Of a stretch of DNA of 64,000 bases, positions 43,789 through 56,318 are shown one piece after another. The translations under genes and the position numbers were made by a program. Origin of the DNA: Amorphophallus konjac (lineage: Eukaryota > Streptophyta > Magnoliopsida > Alismatales > Araceae); the NCBI GenBank assembly GCA_022559845.1, contig CM040126.1:46060458-46124457 (forward strand). The letters are read 5' to 3'. The first letter of the stretch is position 1. Each line of letters starts with the position of its first letter. Below the pieces are notes generated by a model, which worked only from the letters and a program-made list of their open reading frames with translations, did no database searches and was not told the origin of the DNA.

Positions 43789-44240
43789 ATGGCGAGAAGT
43801 CGCCGTCTTCTCCATGGGGTTCTTCTCACCCTCTACTGCCTCTCTCAAATGGCGTCCACTGCTGTTGCTTACAGGCCGGGGGACATCGTTCCCATGAGCA
43901 AGGCGTGGCAGTACCACGGGGTGAGCATCTCTGGTATTCACCGCAAAACCCTAGTTTCATCTCGCGATCCGGGGCGTTTGGATTGATCTGTTCTTGGAAT
44001 CCCGTGTTGCAGTCGAGAACCGTCTGGCACGATGTGCTTGGCCGCCAATGCCCCATATTTGCGGTCAACCGCGAGGTACGGTGGTTGGATTGGTTCGTCA
44101 GTGGACAGTTTCTTTTCTTTTCTTTTCTTTTCTTTTCTTTTTTTTACGAAACTTGTGTTGCCCGTTTTGCCTTTGAATTGGCAGGTTCTGATTCCGATCG
44201 CGAAACCTACTGGTTACACTGGCGCAGATCCATACAAGAT
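43789..44240 (+). CDS. Host gene, exons 1-3: conserved plant secreted/membrane protein (partial)
   Basis: Exon 1 is 43789-43920, exon 2 is 44013-44075 and exon 3 is 44185-44240, with GTGAGC, GTACGG and GTATGC donors and TTGCAG and TTGGCAG acceptors. The first about 27 residues form a hydrophobic signal peptide ending AVA before YRPGD. Residues such as RPGDIVPMSKAWQYH, RTVWHDVLGR, CPIFAVNRE and PTGYTGADPY belong to a conserved, poorly characterised plant family that I recall as EXPP1-like. That name is from memory. There are no stops or frame breaks, unlike the transposon genes around it. Exon 3 ends in phase 2, so more exons must follow, and none was found before the window ends. Confidence 0.72.
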
Positions 44241-46649
44241 GTATGCTTTACTTCCATCTCTTGTAGATATCCTGCTTCCGACTTCTTCTTTTTGGTCTTA
44301 TGGTTTCTACATATTATTGGAGGCGTCATGCTTGATGGTCACCGTAGAATGCCTTTGATTCACGTATTTTACAAATACGATCTATAGCAAATTCTAGAAA
44401 TTTGAAGTCGATGGTGTTTCACTGGGTACATGGACGTCCAACTTCCTAACAGAGGGTTTTAATTAGCCATTGTTTGTGAGCTGAGAACGAGGCTGAAGTA
44501 TGACCAGTTACATAGTTTTGGCCTTGTTAGAGAAAAAAGCAGATACTTTCTGTGGAAGACAAACTTCGTATATAGTTTATTCACGAATCATTTGGAAGGT
44601 TTATGCTTCAAGAAATTTGTGGTACTCATTTGAGCATATGCTACACGTAATACAATCAGTACAAGTAAAAAAATGATGTCATGATCTTTAAGTGAAGCTG
44701 TTATTCCCTGTGAGGCAAGGTGATGAACCCATAAATGGTTGATAGCACTACTCTTTTCTAAGACTAGGAGCCTTGGCCAACATTGACGTTTTAAGATGCG
44801 TTGGCAGGGCAAGGTGGTAGATACCCCTACTACCTAGCAGCCCAGGTTAACTGTTTAATTAGCAAGGCAGGTCCTTCATTAATGAGGTAGTTGTTTACAT
44901 CACATTTTTAATGATTTAGACAATTTTCATGTACTGTTTAGTCTAGCTAAATATATTTTTTATTGCTATCAACATTTTAAGAAAATGGCCATCATCATCC
45001 AGGAAACCAAACAAGTCCCACATTTGCTTTTCAAATAAAGTATGAAAGAATATAAGTTGGTATGCAACTACATACAAGAGCAAGAGCTATATTTGTTGTA
45101 GGCTTGTGGCATTTGGTCATAACTAAATAGTAGTACGTCTCAATATCTTGTGCTTGTAATGTAACACATGATATCTTACAATTAAATATGAAATTTAAGA
45201 GCTATAATTATCGACATTAGATATTAGAAGTAGGATTCACTCATTTTGTCATCACCCCCACTCTAAAAAATGCCCCTTCTCCTTGTTTCTCTCCTGCACC
45301 CTAAGAATATGTGAACAGAGTAAACTAGAAGATTCCCTGCTCCTATCTTTTTTCCCTATAATATTCCCATGCCTGTTGCTGTACGCCTAATAATTAGATG
45401 TCTAGATTAGGTCTATATGCATATAAAAGTCTGAAAGAAATATGACTTCAAAGTTAAAAGGAAGGGTGCAATTATGTAATTGACAAGGGGGAGGAGTCTA
45501 GCCACAATACCCGATGCCTTTTTTGCAGACCTATCAGAGCTGTGTAAGTGCCTAGATGAGCTGCCAAAGTGCCTAGGGAACATTTTTTTAACCAATGGCT
45601 GAAACTTGAGATTCTTTCATAGACGAGGTAGCTGTTGGAGCCATACATCCCAGGTGTTTTCAAGTTAATTATTGTGAACTTATGTCTGTATACCTTTCAC
45701 AGCTTTCAACAGAGTAAAATGGATTTCAATAATATAATCAACCACAACAAGGAGAGGTCTTTCTCATCATGTCACTAAGCTGTAAGTAGGATATTCCAAT
45801 TTTTGGAGCCCACATGTATTTCCCCACAAATTCAAGTTTAGTTGCTTTCATCCATGTGCCTCTGTACTATGTACTTAAGCAGGTAAAATAAAAAAGAGAC
45901 ATGAAAGTGTATAGCCGTGTCGCACACCTCTGATGCAATGAATGAAGCCTTTGAACTGCATTGGTCAGAAATGCAAAAGATAGTGAGGTGATAAACCTCT
46001 TAAGACACCATATCCATTTGTCAAGGAGGCTAACAATCCCTAAAGAAGCAAAATGCAACTTTATTTGACTCGATCATATATATTTTTGAAGGACAAACTA
46101 AATAGGGGACCTTCCTTTTACTTTTGTATGACTGGATACTTGGACAAATGTCCAAAAAAATACACTGATCTGTTGATTCGTCCATGGAATGCACATGATG
46201 ATGAGATTTACTATGTTAGGTAATACAAGCTCACAAATTGACCTTGTCTTGAGGTTCCGATGTCCAGAGCTGTACAACTCAGGCTAGGCCAGAATAGAGC
46301 TTAGGGGGTTGATGAATTTTAATTTTGTCCTTTACACTTTTGAAGTTCATCTTTTATAAATGAAATGATAAACAATGATTCATCTTTTGTAAGCCCTTTC
46401 ATTGCCCAGCTCATCCACCGTCCAGTAGTTCAGCTATAATCTTTCGGGTTAATTTCAAAAAGAACCCTCTTACATGCATAATTGCATAATTGTCATGCTT
46501 ATATAGCTGCCAATATTAATAATCTTGCTATGTTACAACACTTCCAAAAATACCCTTGCCGTCACCCACCATTAACATTCTGTTAAAATTTCTTATTTAA
46601 ACCCCAGTTAGCCTTTAACCAAATTTGAAAATGGACCGATTTTTTTATT
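44241..46649 (+). other. Putative intron 3 of the host gene, no coding recognised
   Basis: Typical AT-rich plant non-coding DNA. No exon continuing the host protein, RNA gene or clear transposon was seen. A TTTTC microsatellite lies just upstream in intron 2 (about 44108-44146). Confidence 0.4.
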
Positions 46650-47330
46650 TTTGAGAAGTGGAGAGTACCACATTTGTATTAGTAAAGAAAAGAGAGATGT
46701 ACAAGTATACTCAGTCAACACCCAAAAATCCCCACCACAAATGTAAGTCTCCATACAAAACCCCACAACAAAATTAAGACCCTAGCTAACCTCCCAACAA
46801 AAGGAAAAGAGAGGAGTTATGAGACTCCACATTACAAAGATGCTTTGCCCATTCACACACTCCCTCGCATACAAAGGCCACAAACCTCTCCTCCACTCTA
46901 GCTCTCTTTTGAATATTCTGTTGTTCCTTTCTCTCCACAAAGCCAATAAAATAGCATGAAGTATGAGCCACCATATGACTCTATCTCCCTTCAGGAACCC
47001 ACCTCTTGTGCTATGTGAGGAGGTGGTGTTACACACTCTCAAAATGGCCCAAAGAAAGGTTGACTCTATCACCAATCCTATTCCATACTGTCTTGGAGAA
47101 GTGGCAACCTGTGAAGTGACGGTCAATGTCTTCCTCCACTTCTCCACACAAGCAGCACAAGGTAGCTATATCATGGCAACAAGGGGTAATCCTATCACAA
47201 GTGGGTAGTCGGCCATGGGAGTTCCGCCATATCAACAACTTCACCTTTAGTGGGCTCTTAGCAGCCCAAAATTGTGGAGTTAAACAGTGTCGAACTCCTC
47301 CATCTGAAAATGGGCCAAAACACCCTTAAT
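46650..47330 (-). mobile_element. L1-type LINE 3' fragment
   Basis: Minus strand, with two frames offset by a frameshift (47244-47029 and 47147-46782). It shows the zinc-binding region that follows RT in plant L1 LINEs: SHGRLPTCDRI, CCLCGEVEEDIDRHFTGC, then WWLILHAILLALWRERNNRIF. RT and the upstream domains are missing, so it is a 5'-truncated, decayed copy. Confidence 0.8.
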
Positions 47331-47558
47331 CTCTTTTAAACTCTTTCCCTCTCTTCACACATATATATATCTTTATCTCTCTTTCTCTCAATCTTTGGCA
47401 CATTTTGGTGAACATAACTCTTTTCTATAGGGGTAATTTTTTCCCCAAAATTTTAATTCTATGGATCAGAACAGAATATTTTTTACATTCTGAATGACAA
47501 TTAACTTCGGGGACAAATTTTATTTTCATGCAAGGGGGATATTGATATTAGTAGTCAT

Positions 47559-47619
<61 letters not shown>
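47559..47619. repeat. (ATC)n microsatellite, 3' tail of the RTE LINE
   Basis: About 20 uninterrupted TCA/ATC triplets abut the RTE 3' end. On the minus strand it is a GAT tail. Confidence 0.95.
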
Positions 47620-50448
47620 GAGCCTTATCTCAATTATTTGGGGTCAATTACATGAATCTTGTTCCGCCAAAGATTTCTATCAAGTGCTATATTCATATTT
47701 AAACCCAAGAAATTAATGTCCTTCCAAATAACATCACACCATCTCATTCTAGGTCTTTCCCGAGCTCTTTTACTAGCATCCACTAAGTTTTGGTCACATC
47801 TTTTAACCTGCGCTGAGTTAGGCGACGAAGTACATGTCCAAACCATCTAAGTCTATTTTTTCTCATTTTACTATCAATTGGGGCTATCCCTAAATCTTTA
47901 CGGATACACTTATTCTTAATCTTGTCTTTCTTAGTCTTGTCACACATCTATTTCAGCATCCTCATTTCTGCTACACATATTTTGTGAATGTGTTCCTTTC
48001 GTACTGCCCAACACTCGGTACCATATAACAAAGCAGGTCTCACAGCCGTTCTATAAAACTTCTCTTTGAGTTTCACAGGCATACGATGATCACATAGAAC
48101 TCCTGATGCACTTCTCCATTTTAACAAGTCTGCCTTTATCCTGTGTGCAACATCGTCATAAATCTCTCCATTCTCGTGTATGATAGACTCTAAGTACCGA
48201 AAGCTACTACTCTTAGGAATGTTTTGTCCATCAATTAGAACCATGTCTTCCTGTATCACTTTTGCATTACTAAAATTATAGTGCATAAACTCTGACTTGC
48301 TCCTACTAATTTTAAAACTTTTAGACTCCAAGGCATGCCTCCAACGCTCTAACTTAACATTTAAAATATCAATACTCTCATCAATTAAGATAATATCATC
48401 TGTAAATAACATACACCAAGGGATATCATCATGTAATTATTTTATTACTTCATCCATAACTGAAGGAAAGAGATACAGACTTAGTGTAGAGCCTTGATGC
48501 AAAGTTATAGTAACTGAAAATTCACAAGTCTCTCTAGCAATAGTCCTTCTAACACTATTAATAGCACCTTCGTACATATCCTTAACCAAATCAACATATG
48601 CCTGAGAGACTCCTTTCTTTCTTAATGTCCACCCAATCAATTCTCTCGGTACTCGATCATACGGCTTCTCCAAATCAAGAAAAATCATATATAAATTTTT
48701 TCTTATCTCTCTATCTTCTCCATTAGCTGCCGTAGTAAGAAAATAACTTATGTAATAGATCTATTCGGTATAAAACTAAATTGATTTTTCGATACAGTAG
48801 TCATACATCGAAGACATTTTTCGATTACTCTTTCCCAAAGATTCATAGTATGACTCATAAGTTTAATTCCACGATAATTATTGCAGCTTTGACTATCTCC
48901 TTTATTTTTACATAAAAGAACTACACTTTTTCTCCAATCTTCTGGCATTCTTCGTTCTTTTAAAATTTTATTGAAAAAGTTTAGTTAGTCACTTAATACC
49001 AATGTCTCCTAGGCCTTTCCATGCTTCAATAGGTATGCCATCTGGTCCTAAGGCTGTACCCACTTTCATTTTTCTCAAAGTATCATCCATTTCTGACATC
49101 TTAATACGTCTGAAATATTGATATTTATCAAATCTTGTTGACTCTTGGGCACCTTCTAAAGAGAAATTTTTGACGCAATCTCAATTAAGTAATTTCTGAA
49201 AATAACTACGCCACCTCTCTTTAATATCAGGATCCTTTGTTAGAACTCTTTGATCTTCACTTTTAATGCAATGGACATGATCTAGATCTCTAGTTTTTCT
49301 TTCTCTTAATTTAGCAAGTTTAAATGTATCTTTTTCACCCTCTCGGGTTCTTAATTTATTATACAATTCTTCAAATCTCTTTGATTTAACCTCACTAACT
49401 ATTTTCTTATCCTTCTTTTTAGCTATTTTATAAGCTTCTAGGGTTTGATTACTTTTGTTAGTTTGCCAAGCTTTAAAACACTCTTTTTTTGCTCTAATGG
49501 TATTTTGGATTTTTTCACTCCACCACTAAGTCTCTTTTTTCAGATTCTTTTTATCTTTAGATTCGCCTAAGAGTCGTTTTGCTACACTCTTTATACAATT
49601 TGTAACATTATTTCATATTACATTAATTTTTTATTCTAAATTCTAAATATTTTCCTTTAATAGATGATTTTTAAATGTTTCTAAACTTTTATTTTTTAAA
49701 TTCCACTATTTAATCTTAGGGCAGTTATTTATAATGGTTTTTCTTTTGAATTTTGAGATAATGACATCCATTACTAATAATCTATGTTGAGGGACTAGAC
49801 TCTCTCTAGGAATAACTTTGCAATCTTTATATAAAATTCTATCGACCTTCCTAATAAGAAAATAGTCAATCTGACTTATATTTGTTCCACTCTTGTATGT
49901 TATTAAGTATTCGTTCCTCTTCTTAAAGAAGGTATTAACGATTGCTAGATCATAGGCCATAGCAAAATCAAGAATAATATAACCCATATCATTTCTATTG
50001 TCAAAATCAAATCCTCTGTGAATCCTCTCATAATTTCTATTATTTTTACTCACATGACCATTAAGATCCCCTCCAACAAAGATTCTCTCTTCACTAGGGA
50101 TATTTTGGATTAAACTATCAATAGCCTCCCAAAATTACTTTTTAATACTCTCTTCTAATCCTACTTGAGGTGCATATGCACTAATTATATTCAAAAGATC
50201 CTCACTTAAGATAAGTTTAATTAAAATAAGTCTATCCCCCCAATCTATTAATTTCTACAACTCTATCTTTTAAGTTTTTATTTATTATTATAGCAACACC
50301 ATTTTCAGAGATACTATTACCCGTATACCAAATTTTATATCTATCGATATCTTTAGCTTTATGTCCTTTCCACCTAGTTTCTTGTAGACAAGCTATGCTA
50401 ATCCTCCTATCCTTCATTAACTTGACCAACTCTAAACCCTTGTCCATT
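47559..50448 (-). mobile_element. RTE-type LINE, decayed
   Basis: Minus strand. An endonuclease-like start (ISIACLQETRWKGHKAKDID, about 50400; IDYFLI near 49860) is followed by RT fragments: NNYRGIKLMSHTMNLWERVIE (about 48880), MIFLDLEKPYDRVPRELI (48688) and LFTDDIILIDE (48410). A C-terminal segment ends RMLK at 47948. Frames change several times and stops are frequent. The 3' end on the minus strand is AATTGAGATAAGGCT followed by GAT repeats, as in plant RTE LINEs. The RT box reads FTDD instead of F/YADD. Confidence 0.85.
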
Positions 50449-51801
50449 ATTTATGCAATTACCTCTGGTGTTTTTAGGCTCGATTTAGAGGATCTGTATT
50501 CAGCACTCCCTTGGCTAGATTCTTCAGAATGATCAGTGAGTACCTCTGTTTAAACATAGTATTAACTATGTTGAAACCTATAATATACTTCAATGTTATC
50601 TCCCTTCACATGCATTAAATGAGTCTGTTAAAATATAATTAAGATGCCATTTAGCCAAGGGTCTTCCCAATTTAGGAGCTTATGACAACCTCTTCAATAT
50701 GGTACTGCCTCAGTGCCTCCTTGTTCAGTTTTGTCAAAAGGAGAAGTGTTGCCCTAAAAGTTTCTTTAGCCACTCTTAATCCATTATTCCATTTCCCTCT
50801 TCTTCCTTACTTATGCATTTAATGGGAAAAAGCAGTGTTATGGACACCCTACTGAAGCCAACCAATGTTTGGTTTGATTCCCTTTTCCATGCAGTCAATC
50901 CCTTAAAATTCTCCTGTGAAGTTGTCTTTTTAAAGCATTACGCTTCCAGGCCCTGAGCCTACTTATCTGTCAATTGGGCTCCCAAATGAAGCTTGTTGCA
51001 GCAAAACCAAGAGTCAGTGCTTCTACTCACAAATCGGGTGAAAGTTCCTTGAGTCCTATGTTGTTCTGCTAGTTCATATTTCAAAAGCTCAGTTCATTAC
51101 TTCTCAAAGGGGGAGTGGGGGCACAATGCGGGTTGTTGCCTTCCCAATGCTTACCCTGACCTGTAACTAAGCCCATGGTACTTCTTTTCTCTTTCATTGG
51201 AGTAGGCATCTCCTTGATGTGTCTCATAGTAGTTGGAAGCAAGTTATGTGAGTCCGGCATTAGGCCTTTCAATTTTTTAATGTGTACTTGTTGAATTCTT
51301 GGGTGAGGAATCTCTCCTCACCTTGCTCTGATGTACAATTGGTGGTACAGCCCACTTTCACTCGTTGGGGTGGGGGAGTGCGGCAGAACTAAGCTCAGGG
51401 TACAATACAGTTATCAAGCTGTAAGACCATGGTAGAGCTGTAGAAGACAGTTACTCGGAGGGTAATTTGTGTTAACCACTGGCTACTTTTGTTCCAACCA
51501 GTTGGGGCTTTCAACCATACAGAATAAAAACATAATGGGACATTTTTGACAGGTAAAGCAAGCAATAAAGGTTGACAAACCGAATGTGTCCTGTCAGGAA
51601 AATCTTACATCTCGTGATTCCTGCTTTGCAAGTTGCTTCCATCGCAAAGTGAATGATGTTGAAAGTGCCTTTACTTGATGGAATCTGTATCTTATCCTTC
51701 ATCTCTCCCATCTCTTGATTCCTGCTTGGCAAGCTGCTTCCGTTGCAGAAAGGGAATGAGATTGGAAGTATCTCTACATTATGCTTTCTAAAACTAGTCT
51801 C
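50449..51801. other. Intronic or intergenic, nothing recognised
   Basis: Mixed-composition plant non-coding DNA. Two similar short blocks (ATTCCTGCTT(T/G)GCAAG, about 51617 and 51718) hint at a local duplication. No coding. Confidence 0.4.
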
Positions 51802-51804
51802 TTA

Positions 51805-52857
51805 TAGGGTGTTTGGGAACAGTTTTTTTATAGAAACTATTTCTATCTAAAAAATTATGTTGTGCCAATTTTTAACTTAAAATTTAAAACTGAAAAAAAT
51901 GATATAACTGTTTGGTAAAAATATCTCAATTTTTAAAAATTTGATAAACCCGTTTGGGACATCTGGGGTATGTTCAAGGAACACTCGGCGGCGGCGGCGG
52001 CGGCGGCTGTTCCTCTCTCGTCCTCCAAGACCGGGAGAGCATGGGCACAACAATGCATGCGTTCAGTTGTGCCATCAGCGACTACAACAACGAGTCGGCC
52101 TTGGAAGGGAGCCTCTTGAAGAAGTTCATCATGGGCGATGGGAGGCGGCTCCTCACCCGGGGGGATCATGGCGTGCAGCCACCACAGGCCCAGCACCACC
52201 CGCGCCGGCACCGTGTAGAAGAGCGCAGCGGAGGCCACGCAGAAGCCCAGGAACAGCACTGTCGCCCGGGGGTCGCGCCCTCGCATGCTCCAGAAGTTGG
52301 CCTTGCTCCGCCGCATGCTCCAGAAGTTGGACCCCTTGTCCAGCATGTACTCCACGACCTCCCGCCCCAGCGGCGGCTCCTCCCTGCTCAGCCGGGAGGC
52401 CACCACCTCGGTGGCCCGGTACCGGAGGTGCTCCACCTTCTGCACCGGGATGGGATCCAGGTAGTGCATCTTGGGCAGTGGTGGCCGCAGGTAGAGGTGG
52501 AGCATGTTGGCGGTGTTGGCACAGGAGAAGCGGATGGCGAGGTGGAGCTCCCCCATCTTCTTCACACCCGACGGGTGTAGCATCAGCAGGGGCCGCCGGG
52601 GAGGGGAGGGGGGCTGCGCAAGGGGCGGGGGAGGGGGGTCGAGCGTGGGAGGGAGGGAGAGTCCCGAGACATGGTTGGTGTTTTTTTAAAAAAAATTGGT
52701 CTAGACTTGTTTTTTTTTTTTTTAGGAAGATTTACACGGGCTAAGATTCTCTCCCTAAAATTTAGGAGAGGAACACCAAACAGGGTTAAAAGATCTCTTA
52801 CTCTCTTTTTTAAATTTGAGAGAAAAAAGAGGTAAAAAAGAGCAACCAAACACCCTA
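51805..52857. mobile_element. Tourist/PIF-Harbinger-like TIR element carrying a gene fragment
   Basis: It starts TAGGGTGTTTGG and ends CCAAACACCCTA, flanked by TTA on both sides (51802-51804 and 52858-52860). A 3-bp TTA target duplication with GGGTGTTTGG-type ends is the hallmark of Tourist-like elements. There is no transposase frame. The interior is a GC-rich MCTP gene fragment framed by AT-rich arms, making it a gene-capturing, non-autonomous element. Confidence 0.7.
51933..52583 (-). pseudogene. Captured MCTP-family gene fragment with internal deletion
   Basis: On the minus strand, GVKKMGELHLAIRFSC, MLHLYLRPPLPKMHYLDP, LSREEPPLGREVVEYMLD and WSMRRSKANF match the region after the last C2 domain of plant multiple-C2-domain transmembrane proteins (QUIRKY/FTIP group). 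The frame then jumps to RDPRATVLFLGFCVASAALFY, which normally lies after more than 100 further residues. At the junction a 19-bp word is directly repeated (52282-52300 and 52312-52330). The part after VVLGLWWLH looks unrelated, with an Ala run encoded by GCC repeats. All C2 domains are missing, so no MCTP function is expected. Confidence 0.75.
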
Positions 52858-52860
52858 TTA

Positions 52861-53822
52861 GCTTTTGATTGAGGGCCACGACACCATAACAACTTAGTCT
52901 CCTCACATGTAGAAGGACTGCCTAAGAAGTAAATTGGGCATCTGCTTCCTTGATAACTTGAACAATGCAGTGAAAAAAATCTCTCAAGCCTTCCATCTTC
53001 CATCTATCAGCCATAAAACTTCTCTGGGAATCTCCATTTAGTCTCCTGAAGTCAAAGAAAATGTCTCTTTCTATTCTAACCATATCTTTCACGGCATATT
53101 GCATACTTTGAGTTTAAGAGCTCACTTTCCATGTCACCATCATTGTTGGGTTGTCAAAATGCACGCTTCCTTAACTGTATCTCTTTTTCTCATAAGGTCC
53201 TTCGCTATATCTTTTTTATCTTTTTGCTTCTCTGTTGCCCACTGCCTATGTTACCCTGTTTGAGATATCGTTCTCTGTTGCCAACTTTATCCCTTACAGG
53301 AGATATTTTTGCCACTATGGTGCACAATCTTATTCATCATCCTTAGATATTTCCTAGCCCGTATGAATTGAACTTCAGGAGGCACCTAGGAATATGCTGA
53401 ACTAGAGTGAATTGATGTCTTATGGTTCCCAAACATAAATTGCATCCCACCACCTCTCCAATCTGATTTTGCCTGGTATTGCATTTCCAGGTAGTTTGTG
53501 ATACACCATCACTCCTTTGCTGATCCAGGTAATCTACTTCATATCATAGTTACCAATCATAAGCGTTCTGACTTCCGATAGGGCTACAAGTTTTGGTGGG
53601 TTAGCCTGGAATCGATCAGGGTGAACTTGCATATTGTTGTGGTTGGATTTGGGTTTGAACACTTGCTTAATCAGAGCCTAGTGTTCGTTGGGTTTTCTTG
53701 GCTCTTTGGGGAAGAAGCCAACTTGGCAGCCTTCATTGAGAGGTACTCACCCCAACTCAGGCTAAAAGTTATTGCTTAGGTCAGAGTAGCATAACATTGG
53801 GGATAGGGAGAGAGTGATAAGC
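52861..53822. other. Intronic or intergenic, nothing recognised
   Basis: No convincing coding, RNA gene or repeat between the Tourist-like element and element E. Confidence 0.4.
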
Positions 53823-53827
53823 GGAAG

Positions 53828-56219
53828 TGATGGAGGCATCACCCACGACTCCCTCTGGCTTGGGTCGTCCACACACTCCGGAGTCGTTTGAGCTCGGGCT
53901 TCACTCTATGTGGGCCCAATTATCCTTTTTGAACTTTCCATTTGAGTCATTTGATGTATTTTCTCTTTTATTGGAGTCATGTACCTAAGTCTTTGATTTA
54001 TTTTCCTAAGTTTGAGAGTCATTAGGTTGATTAGATTAGCTGTTGGGCCCAATTCGTTGGGCCAGGCCCAGGGGCGCCCCCTACCCCCTTGGTTATTTGT
54101 CTTTGTGTCAAGAGTCAGGGACTTTTTGTAAAATGTGGGTTGCCTATATATAGGACCCCATTCCCCCCATTTGAAGTTAATGAAAATTGCCATTTTAAGA
54201 GTTCAAAATTCAAATCTTAGTGGAGAGATTCCATGTGAGAAGGTGTGAAACCTAGGGTGAGAAACCCACTTCAATTCCCCCTCCCCCCTTCTCTCTCTCT
54301 CTCTCTCTCTCTAGGGTTCGCCCCCTTCTCTCTCCCCTCACCTTCCCAACTACTTTCTCTCTCCTTCCCCCTCCATTAAGTCACTCCAACTCCCCACACC
54401 CTCCTCTTTACTCCACCCCACCCCCAAGAGAGACTCCTCCTATCCCCACTCCACCCTCCAACCACCAACCACCCCTACCACTTCCCAACACAATCTCTTC
54501 TCTTCCCCACACAATCTCCCAGCCCCCAAGGTGAGTTTGAATCTTCCCTCCATCCCTCCTCAAGCCCTAGGTCGCCCCAAACCCCCCCTTAGATCTGGTC
54601 GCCCCCCCCCCCACTCCACCCTCCACCCCTTAGCACCCCTTCCTCTACCACTCCCTCTCCACACCTTGGCAGAACCAGCCCCTTGTCCCCTGCGCCCCTT
54701 TCCTCTTCCTCCTCCTCTAACACAGCTCTAGCCCTCTCCTTAACTTCCCCACATCCTCTGCTACCCTTCCATCAACCCCTCCACCCATTGACACCTTCTT
54801 CACCCCGGTCTTGTAGCAACTCCCAGCTAACCAGTTCGTAGCTCAAGATCTGCAGAAGACCAGCAGCTTGCAGAGGCGACCCCGACTTCATCCTGGCGTC
54901 CCTGGAGGCCCAAGAGGTACCGTTGGAAGCGCCTCTCTGTCCTCTTCGCAATGGCGGTGGTCCCATCCCATTCTGAGCTCGTGGTCGTCCGGGGGAGCCG
55001 TTCTTCTCCGACTGCGCAAGACAGATCCGATCAGCAACCTGAGGCTACTTCCAGAAGTTCCCACGGCCACATCCCTCTGCTTCTTGAGGCGCCCCTTGGC
55101 TGAGAGCTTCTACAACGAGTAGCCTTCCATCGCCAAGAAGCGGCACCTCGATCGACCTCCGGAGCGGCCTTTTCTCAATTTTCTCCTTCAGGTGTGTTGT
55201 TCTGTCCACTCCTGGACTGAACAGACACCTGATCACTGTTTGGGCTGCTCAGGTCTACTTCGACATCTTCTGGCATTCCCGCGGGTCACGTTTCGAAGAA
55301 GACTCGACAACGGTTCCAACGACTCCAGCCACGCTCGATTCATAGTTCAGGAGCGCTCGTGGCGGCCTCTTCTTCCTGCTGCTGAGGTACTTTTGCTGCC
55401 AGAGTCAGAACTTAGGGGCCATGTTCGCAGTCTGGCCCCGACCAGCACCGGCGATCAGAGAAATCAACAAAATTCAGGCGTCATCCTGATCCTGCTACGA
55501 CGAATTCCCAACTGGTCTCATCATCGGCAAAATTCGGGAGTGGCCGCAGCGGCGACAACTCCGACTGTCAGTCCCTTGTTCTAGAGAGCGGGCAGAATCG
55601 ACGTCGTCCACCCGTTCGATCTCATTTAGGCTTTCCCCTTCCCCGCCTGGCCGGCTTACCGCCCCTCCCTGTGGGAGGTAGTGTTTGATTGTAATCTTGG
55701 TTTCCCTACCCCAAGCTCAACCCCCTTGCATGGGGCGTAGTGATGTAACACTTTGAGCAGGTCGAAGCTACACCGGCGCGGCGTGTGGGGAACCCACGCT
55801 TCCCCGCTCGCCCTCGTTTTCGAACGGGACCGGTTTTCTCAAGCCGGTCGAGTAAGTTCTCTACCCTTGCTCTCTTTATTGGCTTGCTCATTCAATATTA
55901 GTTCATAAACTCCGCTGGTCCGTGAGAGTGAGCGTCCGGCCCTCAAGCCCCATTGCTTTGAGTGACCGCCGTGGGAGAGTGAGTGACCCGAGCCCATTGG
56001 CATCCGGTCGGCTCCTTTGAATTGGACCTCCAACCCTTGGGAAGTCCCTTAGCTCTGCTGGCCCTCTACCAGCAAGGGTTCAGCCCCACACAACCTCGAC
56101 TCGGCATCGCCGAGTTACCCCCGGGTTTGGGTGAGTGCCGGGTGAGTAGACCGTCGATATCGGCCCGTTCGACTTGCGAATTGTGCTTGCTTGTTTAGGT
56201 ACAAGGGCGTGTCACATCA
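53828..56219 (+). repeat. Element E 5' LTR
   Basis: About 2.4 kb. TATATATAG at 54145-54153 is the likely promoter TATA and a CT microsatellite (about 54291-54313) lies downstream of it. GC-rich downstream parts give spurious open frames. Confidence 0.93.
54145..54153 (+). promoter_or_regulatory. TATA box of the E 5' LTR
   Basis: CCTATATATAGGACC, about 320 bp into the LTR. The same box in the 3' LTR is at about 61561. Confidence 0.7.
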
Positions 56220-56221
56220 AT

Positions 56222-56233
56222 TGGTATCAGAGC
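56222..56233 (+). promoter_or_regulatory. Element E primer binding site (initiator Met tRNA type)
   Basis: TGGTATCAGAGC two bases after the LTR end. Confidence 0.92.
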
Positions 56234-56318
56234 AAGTTTAGACTTGTCTCTACTAAGTCCAAGTCCCTAGGACCATTGCATTGTGTTGTCCATCCATTAA
56301 GTCATTCCCCTCCCTTGC

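Noticed and set aside
51941..52744. Long plus-strand open frames across the GC-rich block
   Set aside because: They lie opposite the MCTP-like minus-strand frame, have biased composition and match no known family.
54868..55584. Open frames inside the E LTRs (also 62285-63046)
   Set aside because: They are present in both LTRs as GC-rich non-coding sequence, with no protein features and no conserved frame.
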